Shown here in pieces: positions 19,216-27,798 of a DNA stretch of 64,000 bases. This stretch comes from Shuttleworthella satelles DSM 14600 (GTDB lineage: Bacteria > Bacillota > Clostridia > Lachnospirales > Lachnospiraceae): contig NZ_GG665867.1 of assembly GCF_000160115.1 (NCBI RefSeq), positions 300,053 through 364,052 of the forward strand, written 5' to 3'. How positions within the stretch are numbered: the first letter of the stretch is position 1; each line of letters starts with the position of its first letter. Made by a program: the position numbers and the translations under genes. The notes under the pieces were generated by a model, which was not told where the DNA came from, did no database searches, and worked only from the letters and a program-made list of their open reading frames with translations.

Positions 19216-19279
19216 TCGAAATAGAATTGACATGTTTTGTGTAAAGAAGTATAATCTATTTAGAAATAAATCGAAATAG
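19216..19279 (+). promoter_or_regulatory. Consensus promoter of the sdpR operon with flanking TCGAAATAG boxes
   Basis: TTGACA (19227-19232), 17 bases, TATAAT (19250-19255): a perfect sigma-A promoter. TCGAAATAG occurs at 19216-19224 and again at 19271-19279, 55 bases apart, flanking the core promoter. They are good candidate operators for the ArsR-family repressor encoded next. Confidence 0.7.
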
Positions 19280-19322
19280 CTTCATTACGAGTATTAAATA
19301 TAGATTAGAAGAGGTAAATTTA

Positions 19323-19598
19323 GTGGGATTTCCAAATACATTTAAAGCATTAGCAGATCCTGTCAGGCGGGATATTTTACTCTCCTTAAAACAAAAATCA
19401 CTTACAGCGGGCGAGATTGCTGAAAAATATGATTTATCTAATTCGACCATTTCTTATCATTTATCTTTGCTAAAGAAAGCAGAGTTAGTAACGGAGAGGA
19501 AGTATAAGAATTTCATATATTATGACATAAATATATCCGTATTTGAGGAAATGATAATTTGGTTATCACAGTTTCAAGGAGTGGAAAATGAAGAATAA
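19323..19598 (+). CDS. ArsR-family autorepressor, SdpR-like
   Basis: A 91-residue winged-helix protein. FKALADPVRRDILLSLKQKSLTA is the typical ArsR/SdpR start, then a helix-turn-helix (AGEIAEKYDLSNSTISYHLS, about 33-52) and a beta wing. It starts with GTG behind AGAGGT. In Bacillus subtilis SdpR represses the sdpRI operon until SdpI sequesters it at the membrane after sensing the SdpC toxin. Here the same gene order, and an 11-base overlap with the following sdpI-like gene, suggest similar regulation. No metal-binding cysteines are visible. Confidence 0.85.
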   Translation: MGFPNTFKALADPVRRDILLSLKQKSLTAGEIAEKYDLSNSTISYHLSLLKKAELVTERKYKNFIYYDINISVFEEMIIWLSQFQGVENEE

Positions 19599-20187
19599 AA
19601 AATGGTATGTAGTAATAATGCTACTTAGCTTTTCGGCAAGTATATATCTACTAACTACTGGAAATAGAGAAATTGGTTTTTATAAGATGTATGTATTACC
19701 AGTAATAATTTCAACATTTAGCATAGGCTTAGATATTATAGGCAGAAGACTTGCAGAAAAAGATAGGTTGCCACATAAATTAATACTACCAATTGCAATG
19801 AGTGTCCCTGTAATATTTGCCATATCACAATATGGTCAGTATGTTTTTAATCAGGAGAATGAAAATTATACTCAGGAAATAATTCGTGTTTTAGTAGCTT
19901 TAATTATCATTGCAGTTGGAAATTATTTGCCTAAGACAAAGCCCAGTCGGTTTGTAGGATTGAAATTTTTCTGGCTTCTGGATAAACCGGTATTATGGTT
20001 TAAAGTGCATAGGTTAGCGGGATATTTATGGATTATTTCCGGTGTTTTGATGCTCTCCATGAGGGTTTCAAATAAATGGTTTTGGGTAGTTAGTTATGCA
20101 ACGCTGCTATATGTCATTCCACTGATATATTCCATTGTATTGTTAAAAAGAGAGAGGGAGGAACAATATGAAAACATCAAAAATTAA
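19588..20187 (+). CDS. SdpI-like immunity / signal membrane protein
   Basis: A 199-residue protein with about six hydrophobic helices. It carries the SdpI hallmark NYLPKTKPSRFVGLKFFWLLD (about 111-131) followed by WFKVHRLAGYLWIISGV. SdpI proteins protect against SdpC-type toxins and tether the SdpR repressor. It overlaps sdpR by 11 bases and the next gene by 20, so the three are translationally coupled. No SdpC-like toxin gene is visible nearby, so this may give immunity against other strains' toxins rather than self-protection. Confidence 0.85.
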   Translation: MKNKKWYVVIMLLSFSASIYLLTTGNREIGFYKMYVLPVIISTFSIGLDIIGRRLAEKDRLPHKLILPIAMSVPVIFAISQYGQYVFNQENENYTQEIIRVLVALIIIAVGNYLPKTKPSRFVGLKFFWLLDKPVLWFKVHRLAGYLWIISGVLMLSMRVSNKWFWVVSYATLLYVIPLIYSIVLLKREREEQYENIKN

Positions 20188-20476
20188 GCATCTAATCATC
20201 AGCAGTATTTTATGTTTAGCTACAATTGGTATTTTTCTGGTATTTGGTAAAAATTTACCAGATGTAGTGCCTGTACATTGGGATTCATCGGGTAACGTTA
20301 ATGGTACTATTGCCAAAACTTATTTAACTTACGGAGCACCGATTGCGTATTTACTTATTAATTTTATTGCAATTGCAAAGTTTCAAGGAAGTGAAAAGGC
20401 AACATGGAAATACTATCTTGTACCAATAAGTGTAATAGCAATTAGTTTCTTGGTAATATTTTTAGCTTTAAGATAA
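20168..20476 (+). CDS. DUF1648 small membrane protein
   Basis: A 102-residue protein with three hydrophobic helices. The first is followed by the DUF1648 signature LPDVVPVHWDSSGNVNGTIAKT (about 32-53). DUF1648 is often fused to the N-terminus of SdpI proteins; here it is a separate gene overlapping the sdpI-like gene, so the split pair probably works as one membrane unit. A stem-loop follows at 20493. Confidence 0.8.
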   Translation: MKTSKIKHLIISSILCLATIGIFLVFGKNLPDVVPVHWDSSGNVNGTIAKTYLTYGAPIAYLLINFIAIAKFQGSEKATWKYYLVPISVIAISFLVIFLALR

Positions 20477-20492
20477 GAAAATATAGCAGAGT

Positions 20493-20532
20493 AAAATAGC
20501 TCCAGACAGATTATTCTGCTGGGGCTATTTTT
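20493..20532 (+). terminator. Hairpin between the sdpRI operon and the ABC transporter
   Basis: AAAATAGCTCC pairs with GGGGCTATTTT and is followed by T residues, ending directly against the AGGAGGAG ribosome site of the next gene. It may terminate most sdpRI transcripts and leave read-through to express the transporter. Confidence 0.6.
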
Positions 20533-20542
20533 AGGAGGAGTT

Positions 20543-21253
20543 ATGCTGGAAATAAGTAATTTTTCAACAGTTTATAGCAATGGTCATGTGGCAGTTGATA
20601 ATTTAAATCTAACAGTAGAAGCAGGTGATATATATGCTTTTATAGGTTCCAATGGTTCAGGAAAGACATCAACTATAAAGGCTATTGTGGGGATACATGA
20701 TTTTAATGGAGAAATTATTGTTAATGGTAAAAAGGTAAGCAAAAATAATGAAATTTATAAAAAAGATATCGCTTATATACCGGATAACCCTGATGTATAT
20801 GAAAATTTGACAGGATTTCAATATGTAAATTTTATATCTGATTTATATGAAGTCGAAAAGAATGTAAGAAAAGAAAAATTAGACTATTTCTCTAACTTGT
20901 TTGAGATGAAAGCCTTTCTAAGCAATGCAATCTCATCCTATTCGCATGGTATGAAGCAAAAAATTGTTATTATTTCAGCGTTTATACATTCTCCGAAGCT
21001 ATTGGTAATGGATGAGCCTTTTGTGGGCTTAGATCCCAAATCATCATACTTGCTAAAAGAAGAAATGAGAAAATTAGCAAGAGGTGGTGGAGCGATTTTC
21101 TTTTCAACACATGTTTTAGAAGTGGCAGAGAAGTTATGCAATAAAATTGCAATGATAGATAATGGACGTTTGATTGTTGAAGGGGAAACGACGGAAATAT
21201 TAAAAAATGCAGATGGATTAGAGCAATATTTTATGGAGATGATTAAAAAATGA
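20543..21253 (+). CDS. ABC transporter ATP-binding protein
   Basis: A 236-residue nucleotide-binding subunit with Walker A GSNGSGKTS (about 36-44), signature YSHGMKQK (about 133) and Walker B LLVMDEPFVGLDP (about 155). It is closest in style to antibiotic-peptide or two-component export ATPases that pair with one large permease. Its stop overlaps the permease start by four bases (ATGA). With the sdpRI-like genes ahead it may give resistance to or export of peptides; the substrate cannot be read from sequence. Confidence 0.88.
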   Translation: MLEISNFSTVYSNGHVAVDNLNLTVEAGDIYAFIGSNGSGKTSTIKAIVGIHDFNGEIIVNGKKVSKNNEIYKKDIAYIPDNPDVYENLTGFQYVNFISDLYEVEKNVRKEKLDYFSNLFEMKAFLSNAISSYSHGMKQKIVIISAFIHSPKLLVMDEPFVGLDPKSSYLLKEEMRKLARGGGAIFFSTHVLEVAEKLCNKIAMIDNGRLIVEGETTEILKNADGLEQYFMEMIKK

Positions 21254-22800
21254 AAAATACTATGATACTTGCAAAAAATCAAGTATTTAATAATCTCCTT
21301 AATATAGGAAATGGAGAGAAAAATAAAAAAGAAACGTTGACTTATACTGCATTAAGCCTATTTTCTGTGTTTCTGTTGGTGTGCTTATACAATTTGTTTT
21401 CAATAAAATCAATTATAGAAATGGGGTTAAATAAGTATGCGATGTCATATGGAGTTTCCGTATCATTTTTCTTTGTAGTATTAGCAACGATTTTTAAAAG
21501 TAATTCTATTTTCTTTTACAATAAAGACTTTGAAATGCTTAGTTCTTTTCCCGTGAAAAAGTCGGAAGTCATTGCAAGTAAGTTTTTTCTATTATATCTA
21601 ATAGATATAGTTATATGTGAAAGCATATTATTACCGGATATGATTTTGTTGGTAGTTAAACAATACATTTCAATTAAACTGTTTCTGTTTTTTTTAGCAA
21701 CAAGTATTGTTACGCCTGTCATTCCTATGTGTGTGGCTTCTATTTTAGCAATTTTAATAGAGATATTAGGGAACTTATTTAAAAGAAAAAATATTGTGAA
21801 TATCGTTTTATCATTTTTATTTTTTATAGGATATTTCATAGCCATATCAATAAATCGTGATGAGAAAAATGTGGCGTTAGAAGAAATCGTAGAAAATAAG
21901 CTTATAAAAATATTTCCTTTAGCAAAGTTGTTTTATATAGGAGAAAATCTACAAAATGGGATTGTTCTTTTCATACTTATTTCAGTGGTGATTTTCAGCT
22001 TGTACTGTTTTTTAATAATGAAAAACTACGATAATATACATCAATATCTGAATAGAAGCTTTCAAGGGAAATCTTGTATCAATTTGGAGATTAAGATAAA
22101 GAAACCATGTAGAGCATTGTTTGAAAAAGAATTGAGAAGGTATTTAGGTTCAAGTAGTTATGTTATAAATACCTCTTTAGGTGTTATGGTTTTGTGCTTT
22201 ACTTCGGTTGCGAGTATTTTGTTTGGAGTTTCGAATATAGAGAAATTATTTGGGATAAGGTCATTAGATTTAATCCTTTCTCAATATGCTTCATTGGTTA
22301 TTGCTTCGTTTTTAGTAATGTCTTGTACGACTTCGTCATCTATATCATTAGAGGGTAATAATCTATGGATATTGCAATCATCGCCGGTATCTGTCAAAAA
22401 AATTGTAAACAGTAAAATAGCGGTAAATATCTTGATACATTTTATAGGCTATTTTTTCGCCGTTACAATGATCTTCTTAAAAATTAAATTAAATGTGATT
22501 CAAATGCTTTCGATATTGATTGTTCCGATATGTTATTCATTATTTATTTCAGTTGTGGGACTGTATATTAACATGAGGTATATGAAATTAATATGGAGTG
22601 ATGAGATAAGTGTAGTAAAGCATAGTACAGCAGCTATACTAACCAATCTCATTGCAATATTTATGGTTGCTGCTCCTGTTACAATGATGATTTTCTTGAA
22701 CTTGTCATATCAAATAGCGATGCTTATAATATGCACCTTAATGCTAATTGTTTGTCAAAAATTATATAGAGTTACTCTATCTGCAAATTTGTGCAAGTGA
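21250..22800 (+). CDS. ABC transporter permease, 12-helix type
   Basis: A 516-residue polytopic protein with roughly twelve hydrophobic segments in two halves separated by a charged loop (about 270-300). This layout is typical of permeases paired with one small ATPase in peptide-antibiotic or immunity transporters. There is no protease or bacteriocin-processing domain. Its substrate is unknown. A strong terminator follows at 22856. Confidence 0.8.
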   Translation: MKNTMILAKNQVFNNLLNIGNGEKNKKETLTYTALSLFSVFLLVCLYNLFSIKSIIEMGLNKYAMSYGVSVSFFFVVLATIFKSNSIFFYNKDFEMLSSFPVKKSEVIASKFFLLYLIDIVICESILLPDMILLVVKQYISIKLFLFFLATSIVTPVIPMCVASILAILIEILGNLFKRKNIVNIVLSFLFFIGYFIAISINRDEKNVALEEIVENKLIKIFPLAKLFYIGENLQNGIVLFILISVVIFSLYCFLIMKNYDNIHQYLNRSFQGKSCINLEIKIKKPCRALFEKELRRYLGSSSYVINTSLGVMVLCFTSVASILFGVSNIEKLFGIRSLDLILSQYASLVIASFLVMSCTTSSSISLEGNNLWILQSSPVSVKKIVNSKIAVNILIHFIGYFFAVTMIFLKIKLNVIQMLSILIVPICYSLFISVVGLYINMRYMKLIWSDEISVVKHSTAAILTNLIAIFMVAAPVTMMIFLNLSYQIAMLIICTLMLIVCQKLYRVTLSANLCK

Positions 22801-22855
22801 TGCGAAGAAAATACTCATGACTTAATAGTAAAACTAAATACAGAAATAACTCCAA

Positions 22856-22897
22856 GAGGACCTTTTACGCCAAAGTGTAGAAGTCCTCCTTTTTTAT
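22856..22897 (+). terminator. Terminator after the ABC permease
   Basis: GAGGAC (22856-22861) pairs with GTCCTC (22883-22888), followed by CTTTTTTATT. Confidence 0.8.
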
Positions 22898-22939
22898 TCT
22901 CAAAAGCAAAACAGAGAACAGGCAAAGGAGGATAATACA

Positions 22940-23350
22940 ATGGCTAAAGAATATTCCCTTTATATCAAAGGAAAAGCTGTATCGGTAAGCGAAGATGTCT
23001 ATAAAGCCTATTGGAAGATAATCGAGCATGAAAAATATCTTCAAAAAAAGGATTGGAAGTATGGAATTATTCCATTTTCATCATTGGATCATGATGGACA
23101 CTTCGCAGATAACATTGTTGATGAAAGCATTGATGTAGCAAAAATTGTGGAAACACAGATAATGATTGAAGCATTGAGAAATGCTATATCAAGACTAAAT
23201 GATGAAGAAAGGGACATCATTGAGCGTTTGTACTTCAATGATGAAACGCTTCGTTCAGTAGCAAAGCTTAAAAGTATTACACATCCAGCTTTAATCAAAA
23301 GAAGAAACAAAATTCTTGAAAAGCTGAAAAAATTCATCGAAGAACTTTAA
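22940..23350 (+). CDS. Small sigma-70-like factor of the ICE
   Basis: A 136-residue protein. The C-terminal half (about 80-134) is a sigma region 4-like helix-turn-helix (AISRLNDEERDIIERLYFNDETLRSVA, then ITHPALIKRRNKIL). The N-terminal half lacks a clear region 2. Similar small sigma-like proteins precede excision/integration genes in Tn916- and Tn1549-type elements and are thought to regulate them. AGGAGG precedes the ATG. It probably controls the recombinase block downstream; this is inferred from position. Confidence 0.75.
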   Translation: MAKEYSLYIKGKAVSVSEDVYKAYWKIIEHEKYLQKKDWKYGIIPFSSLDHDGHFADNIVDESIDVAKIVETQIMIEALRNAISRLNDEERDIIERLYFNDETLRSVAKLKSITHPALIKRRNKILEKLKKFIEEL

Positions 23351-23484
23351 AACTTCGGTAACCAAAGGGGTCAAATTTTCCTTATGTAAAGTGAAGGGGA
23401 GTTTGACCTCCTTTACCTTTATAAGAGATATAGCCTATTTATGACAAAAAGGAAGATGTAAAGAAAATCCCTTTCAAATATTTG

Positions 23485-23790
23485 TTCTTTGACAACTGAA
23501 TAGACCATGACGGGACTTTTAATTACTTAGTGAGCGTAAGAAATTTACGCCAAGACTTTTCTGCTGAAGAAATTCGGTTTAAATGAATACTGTCAAAGAT
23601 AAGGATATAAGGAAACGAGCGATGAATAAATTTTCTTAAAGCAAAGGACAAGGATAACTTTGTGAGCTATGACCTGAGTAATGATAATGATACTTCTTTA
23701 GTGAAAGCCGGCTCATCTTAACAGGGGCGGTGGTGAGATTCCAATGTTGCTTATCCTAAGCACCCGTTAATGTCATAAAACTTTAGATAA
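23485..23790 (+). ncRNA. Candidate structured RNA / leader upstream of the recombinase block
   Basis: This 460-base gene-free stretch (23351-23812) has no long frame but several compact hairpins. GCGTAA pairs with TTACGC around a GAAAT loop (23534-23550). CTGAA pairs with TTCGG around a GAAA loop (23564-23577). A CTCATC/GGTGAG helix lies near 23712-23740. A separate repeat pair (AAAGGGGTCAAA / TTTGACCTCCTTT) at 23364-23415 looks like the terminator of the sigma gene. No known riboswitch class is recognised. Confidence 0.4.
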
Positions 23791-23812
23791 AATTATATGA
23801 GGAGGATTTAGA

Positions 23813-23959
23813 ATGAATAATGAACTATTAAGATATAGCCTCCAATTATCTATGCTATCTATCTTGCTCTCTAAACATTTACTAAACGATATTGAATACA
23901 GAAAGATAAAGTTAAAACTGATGAAAAAGTACAATATTTCAACAGAATTATATTTATAA
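23813..23959 (+). CDS. Small SHOCT-like protein (48 aa)
   Basis: A 48-residue protein starting ATG at 23813 behind GAGGAGG. It is a leucine-rich helix followed by LLNDIEYRKIKLKLMKKYNIS. The latter resembles the short SHOCT helix pair common in small proteins encoded next to ICE recombinases. It may assist excision or bind the recombinase. Functional assignment is uncertain; start, ribosome site and position support its being real. Confidence 0.6.
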   Translation: MNNELLRYSLQLSMLSILLSKHLLNDIEYRKIKLKLMKKYNISTELYL

Positions 23960-24019
23960 TGTTTTGCGAGTGTGGTATAATAGAACTGCATAGAGAGATA
24001 CAAAAAGGAGGCGGATGCA

Positions 24020-25813
24020 GTGAAGAAAGATGTAAAAGTTATTAAAGGTGATACCACACTGAAAAGAACTGCATCAGGCTGTGTTGAACGCTCAATAAAG
24101 CGAGTGGCAGCTTATTGCAGAGTTAGTACAGATACTGAAGATCAGATTAACAGCTATAATTCTCAAGTAGAACACTACACAGAATTTATAAAGAAAAATA
24201 AAGAGTGGACACTTGCAGGAATATATGCTGATGAAGCGATAACCGGTACACAGGTTGACAGAAGAATTGATTTTCAAAGACTAATCAATGATTGTATGAA
24301 CGGCGATATAGATATGATAATTACAAAGTCTATATCAAGATTTGCAAGAAATACATTAGACACCTTAAAGTATGTAAGAAAGTTGAAAGAGTTTAATGTT
24401 GCGGTCTTTTTTGAAGAGGAAAACATAAACACCTTAACAATGGACGGAGAGTTGCTTTTAACAATTTTAAGTTCAGTTGCGCAACAGGAAGTAGAGAACA
24501 TTTCAGCCAATGTCAAAAAAGGTTTGAGAATGAAGATGGAAAGAGGAGAAATGGTCGGCTTTCAAGGGTGTTTAGGCTACGACTATGATCCGGAAACTAA
24601 AAGCATTTCTATCAATGAAAAAGAAGCTGAGATTGTAAGATATATTTTCAGAAGATATATTGAAGGTGTTGGCGGTATGGTAATCTCCAGAGAACTTGAA
24701 GAACAAGGATATTTATCGCCAAGAGGAAATAAAAGATGGACGGAAACAACAGTTTTAGGAATCATAAAAAACGAGAAATATAAAGGGGATCTTATGATGG
24801 GAAAGACCTATACGGTTGATCCTATTTCAAAGAGAAGATTGGATAATTTCGGAGAACAGGATAAGTTTTATATAGAGAACCATCACGAGCCAATCATTTC
24901 GGAAGAAGATTTTGAAAAAGCTCAAGGTATTAGATTAAGAAGGTCAAAAAACAGAAATACCGTTGCTAATAATGGCGGTAAGAGAGAAAAGTATTCAAGA
25001 AAATATGCTTTTAGCAGCATGCTTGAATGTGGATTTTGCGGTCATAATCTTTCAAGAAGAAATTGGCATTCGAGTTCAGAGTATACAAAAGTTATATGGC
25101 AGTGTGTCAATGCTACTAAAAACGGAAAGAAGTATTGTCCGCATAGTAAAGGGATTGAAGAAGAAGCCATAGAAAAAGCATTCATGGAAAGCTATCGTCA
25201 GGTATGCCACAATAATGTGGAAATTACTAATGAATTCCTTAAAACTGTGGAAGAAGAATTGAAAGACAACAGTTTAGCTAAAGACCTGAAGAAGATAACA
25301 AATCAACTTGATAAGATACTAAAGAAAGAAAAGGATCTTGTTGAGTTAAGGCTGAATGAGTCAATCAGCATGGATATATATCAGGATAAGTATAATGAAA
25401 TAGCTATTAGTAAAGAGAAATTACTTGCAGAAAAAAGGACTTTAGAAGTAACACTCACTGATGAAAAAGCGTTGAAGAAAAGGCTCGAGGGGTTTAAAAA
25501 ATTACTTGAGTCCAATAAATATCTTGAGGAATTTGATAGGGCAGTATTTGAAAGTATAGTAGATAAAATCATCATTGGGGGAACTAACGATGAAGGTGAA
25601 ATTGATCCTGCAATGATTACTATCATATATAAGACTGGAAAAAAAGATTCTCAGGACGGAAGATTATTCAAGAGCAGAAGAAAAAATGCCAAGGAAGTTA
25701 ATGAGGAAACTGACAACAAATTGTATCCTCATTCAAGCGACGAGGTCAATAATTTGTGTTCCTATCCTATGGACAACACATGTGGAGACGGTGGTGTTGA
25801 TGTCAAGGATTAA
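24020..25813 (+). CDS. Large serine recombinase (ICE integrase, TndX/TnpX type)
   Basis: A 597-residue large serine recombinase. The resolvase domain has AAYCRVSTD with catalytic Ser36 and later SRFARNTLD. The recombinase domain (about 185-300) includes EAEIVRYIFRRYIEG. A zinc ribbon has CGFCG and WQC...CPH cysteines (about 337-375), then a coiled coil (about 410-510). The start is GTG at 24020 behind AAAGGAGG. Such enzymes both excise and insert the element. The last codons lie on a sequence that, in another frame, encodes the C-terminus of RlmD, placing the crossover site at the gene's own 3' end. Confidence 0.93.
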   Translation: MKKDVKVIKGDTTLKRTASGCVERSIKRVAAYCRVSTDTEDQINSYNSQVEHYTEFIKKNKEWTLAGIYADEAITGTQVDRRIDFQRLINDCMNGDIDMIITKSISRFARNTLDTLKYVRKLKEFNVAVFFEEENINTLTMDGELLLTILSSVAQQEVENISANVKKGLRMKMERGEMVGFQGCLGYDYDPETKSISINEKEAEIVRYIFRRYIEGVGGMVISRELEEQGYLSPRGNKRWTETTVLGIIKNEKYKGDLMMGKTYTVDPISKRRLDNFGEQDKFYIENHHEPIISEEDFEKAQGIRLRRSKNRNTVANNGGKREKYSRKYAFSSMLECGFCGHNLSRRNWHSSSEYTKVIWQCVNATKNGKKYCPHSKGIEEEAIEKAFMESYRQVCHNNVEITNEFLKTVEEELKDNSLAKDLKKITNQLDKILKKEKDLVELRLNESISMDIYQDKYNEIAISKEKLLAEKRTLEVTLTDEKALKKRLEGFKKLLESNKYLEEFDRAVFESIVDKIIIGGTNDEGEIDPAMITIIYKTGKKDSQDGRLFKSRRKNAKEVNEETDNKLYPHSSDEVNNLCSYPMDNTCGDGGVDVKD

Positions 25814-25820
25814 GGAGTGA
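25773..25820 (+). other. Probable attachment site: rlmD (rumA) 3' end overlapping the recombinase gene
   Basis: One frame away from the recombinase the sequence reads THVETVVLMSRIKE-stop (CAT at 25779, TGA at 25818-25820). HVETV-hydrophobic is the conserved C-terminus of 23S rRNA uracil methyltransferase RlmD. The 3' end of rumA/rlmD is a known ICE integration site. A second such end is at 38713-38757, sharing CATGTGGAGACGGT and TTGATGTCAAG. Confidence 0.65.
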
Positions 25821-26018
25821 AACTCGTAGAAAGCCCGGAACTACAAGAATTTGCGGGAGATGAAAGTTATGTCAAACTTCGGAACTCAGGGAGTCTGTTT
25901 TTACGTGAATGAGGGTTCTGTAAATATGATTTGAACACTATAGCATTGAGTCAATATTGCAAAAAAATGGCAAAGCGCTTGCAAAGAGAAACCCATCTTT
26001 GACAGTTAATTAAGAGTG

Positions 26019-26060
26019 AGAAGCCCACAAGTCGCGTAGTTACGCCATTTGTGGGCTTCT
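26019..26060 (-). terminator. Long hairpin terminator at the end of the IS1634-like element
   Basis: A near-perfect stem of twelve pairs (AGAAGCCCACAA / TTGTGGGCTTCT) with an inner GCGTA/TACGC stem. It lies downstream of the minus-strand transposase stop and would also block transcription entering the element. Confidence 0.7.
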
Positions 26061-26088
26061 GTTCTGTTTCTAAATTCTAGCTATATTT

Positions 26089-27798
26089 CTACTTTCTTGT
26101 TACTGTTAAAATCTTTTTCATATTTCTCTGAGACACAATCTCATAATCCGTTCTGAAACCAAATACATCGTGCAGTTTATCCGTAAGATCAGTGCGAGTG
26201 TACTCCGGGATATACCCCTCACCGGGCACTACCAGCATGTTCATCTCTTTCAGCGTTCTTATGATGTTTTCGCTGGTATAGCTCTCGCCTAGCTTCTTCT
26301 CCAGAATGCGGTAAAGGATCAGTGCTGTGAAGCAGGTGATGAAATGTGCCGTGATTCGATCTTTTCGGCTCAGATATACCGGTCGAGCCTGGAATTCGCT
26401 TTTCATAATCCGGAAGCATTCTTCTATCTGCCATCGTTTTTGGTTGATGCTGATGATCGTTGCGGCATCATCTTCAAGGTTTGTACATACGGCGTAGAAG
26501 CCGTCATAATGTTCTTCCTCTCTGGCAACATTTTCATCCATCGAAGCGATCATTTTGTCTGCAATCTCACCGTCAGAGGTACAGTGATCCTGACGGATAA
26601 ACCGTTTGGGATCGTTCGGTCGCTTTCTTTTCAGAGAAGAGGGGTTGTCGACAAGTTTTTGGGCACGTTCAAGCTGCCGACTGCGTATTTTTCTCATATA
26701 GTCCCGGTATTGGAAGGAGAAGGTAACGATAAGATGCTGCTCAAGGCCGTCCTCGTTAATCCATCGGTCTTTATAGAAGGTTTTCTCATAGTTCTCATTC
26801 TCATCTAATTCACTAAGCTTGTACTCTCTTTTGTCCCCGATCAGATGCCATCCATCCGCATCAAGACAGTAATCCTTGAGAAATCCTTTTAGCTTCTTGA
26901 TCGGTTGCGTTGTTACAAATTTCCGGTTTGGAGTGCTGTTGAAGATACGATTCGAGACGGATGATAGTCCGGCAACTGTACAGACAATAAACTTCGTCAT
27001 TCCAAAGTCGGTAAGGATCTTTTTCTCCAGCGGCTTCATTGAGGGCTGTTCATTTTCATTTCCGTTAAAGACGGAGAAGGTGAGTGGAATACCATCTGCA
27101 TCCATAAACAGACCCATCTGGACAATCGGATTCGGTCGATTTTCCTTGGAATGACCATATTTTCTGAAATCATCAGCTTCTTCAATCTCAAAGTAATAGT
27201 TGGTGCAGTCATAGTAAAGGACTCTCTTGTGCCGAGTCAGCACCATTTCAGAATTCTTGTAAAGCTGAGCCTGGAAAAAGTCGTTTTCTTTTGCGAGGAT
27301 CTCCAGCGCCCGGTAAACGTGATGGAACTTACAGTCTGGCTTTTCAAGAAACTTCCGTGAAATTTCAAGAGAAGATCTCTTGGATCCCGGATAAATAATC
27401 CTGGAGAAGAGCAGCATCGACAGGATGTGATTCAGATCATACTCGAACTTATACTTTTCAGCGATCTGCGCACAGATGTCGTGGATTTTTAAATCATAGT
27501 AGATGTCCTTGAGGAAGAGATAGCCGACATTTACGCTGCGGCAGGTATCTTTTTTAATCCTGGCAGAAGAGGAATACTTGATTATGATGTCCTTTTTTGA
27601 AGCTTTTTCTTCTGCAGAGCGTTTGGCGGCATACTGCTTAGCCCATTCTAGAGGAGTGAGATCTCCGCAAATCTTTAGGAGATCGTCTTCGGCACCGATC
27701 TTCTCTATTGTTTTCGTAGTGGATTTACCATTCACCCAAACAGATTTACTCAGGTAATAAATAGTCTGATTCTTAGATTTTGATACGGACACCTTCAT
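26089..27798 (-). CDS. IS1634-family DDE transposase, probably inactive
   Basis: A 569-residue transposase with an N-terminal YLSKSVWVNGKSTTKTIEKIG start typical of IS1634-like proteins. The DDE domain has YYDCTNYYFE (first Asp, about 196), and QKRWQIEECFRIMKSEF carries the final Glu (about 468). The segment where the family usually reads DAGL or DRGL reads TVAGLSS here (about 277): a valine codon GTT in place of an expected GAT. If so, the second catalytic aspartate is lost and this copy cannot transpose itself. AGGAGG precedes the ATG at 27798. Confidence 0.85.
   Translation of the reverse strand: MKVSVSKSKNQTIYYLSKSVWVNGKSTTKTIEKIGAEDDLLKICGDLTPLEWAKQYAAKRSAEEKASKKDIIIKYSSSARIKKDTCRSVNVGYLFLKDIYYDLKIHDICAQIAEKYKFEYDLNHILSMLLFSRIIYPGSKRSSLEISRKFLEKPDCKFHHVYRALEILAKENDFFQAQLYKNSEMVLTRHKRVLYYDCTNYYFEIEEADDFRKYGHSKENRPNPIVQMGLFMDADGIPLTFSVFNGNENEQPSMKPLEKKILTDFGMTKFIVCTVAGLSSVSNRIFNSTPNRKFVTTQPIKKLKGFLKDYCLDADGWHLIGDKREYKLSELDENENYEKTFYKDRWINEDGLEQHLIVTFSFQYRDYMRKIRSRQLERAQKLVDNPSSLKRKRPNDPKRFIRQDHCTSDGEIADKMIASMDENVAREEEHYDGFYAVCTNLEDDAATIISINQKRWQIEECFRIMKSEFQARPVYLSRKDRITAHFITCFTALILYRILEKKLGESYTSENIIRTLKEMNMLVVPGEGYIPEYTRTDLTDKLHDVFGFRTDYEIVSQRNMKKILTVTRK

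Noticed and set aside
25860-25934. 24-codon frame between the recombinase and IS1634
   Set aside because: Too short, no convincing ribosome site and no family match.
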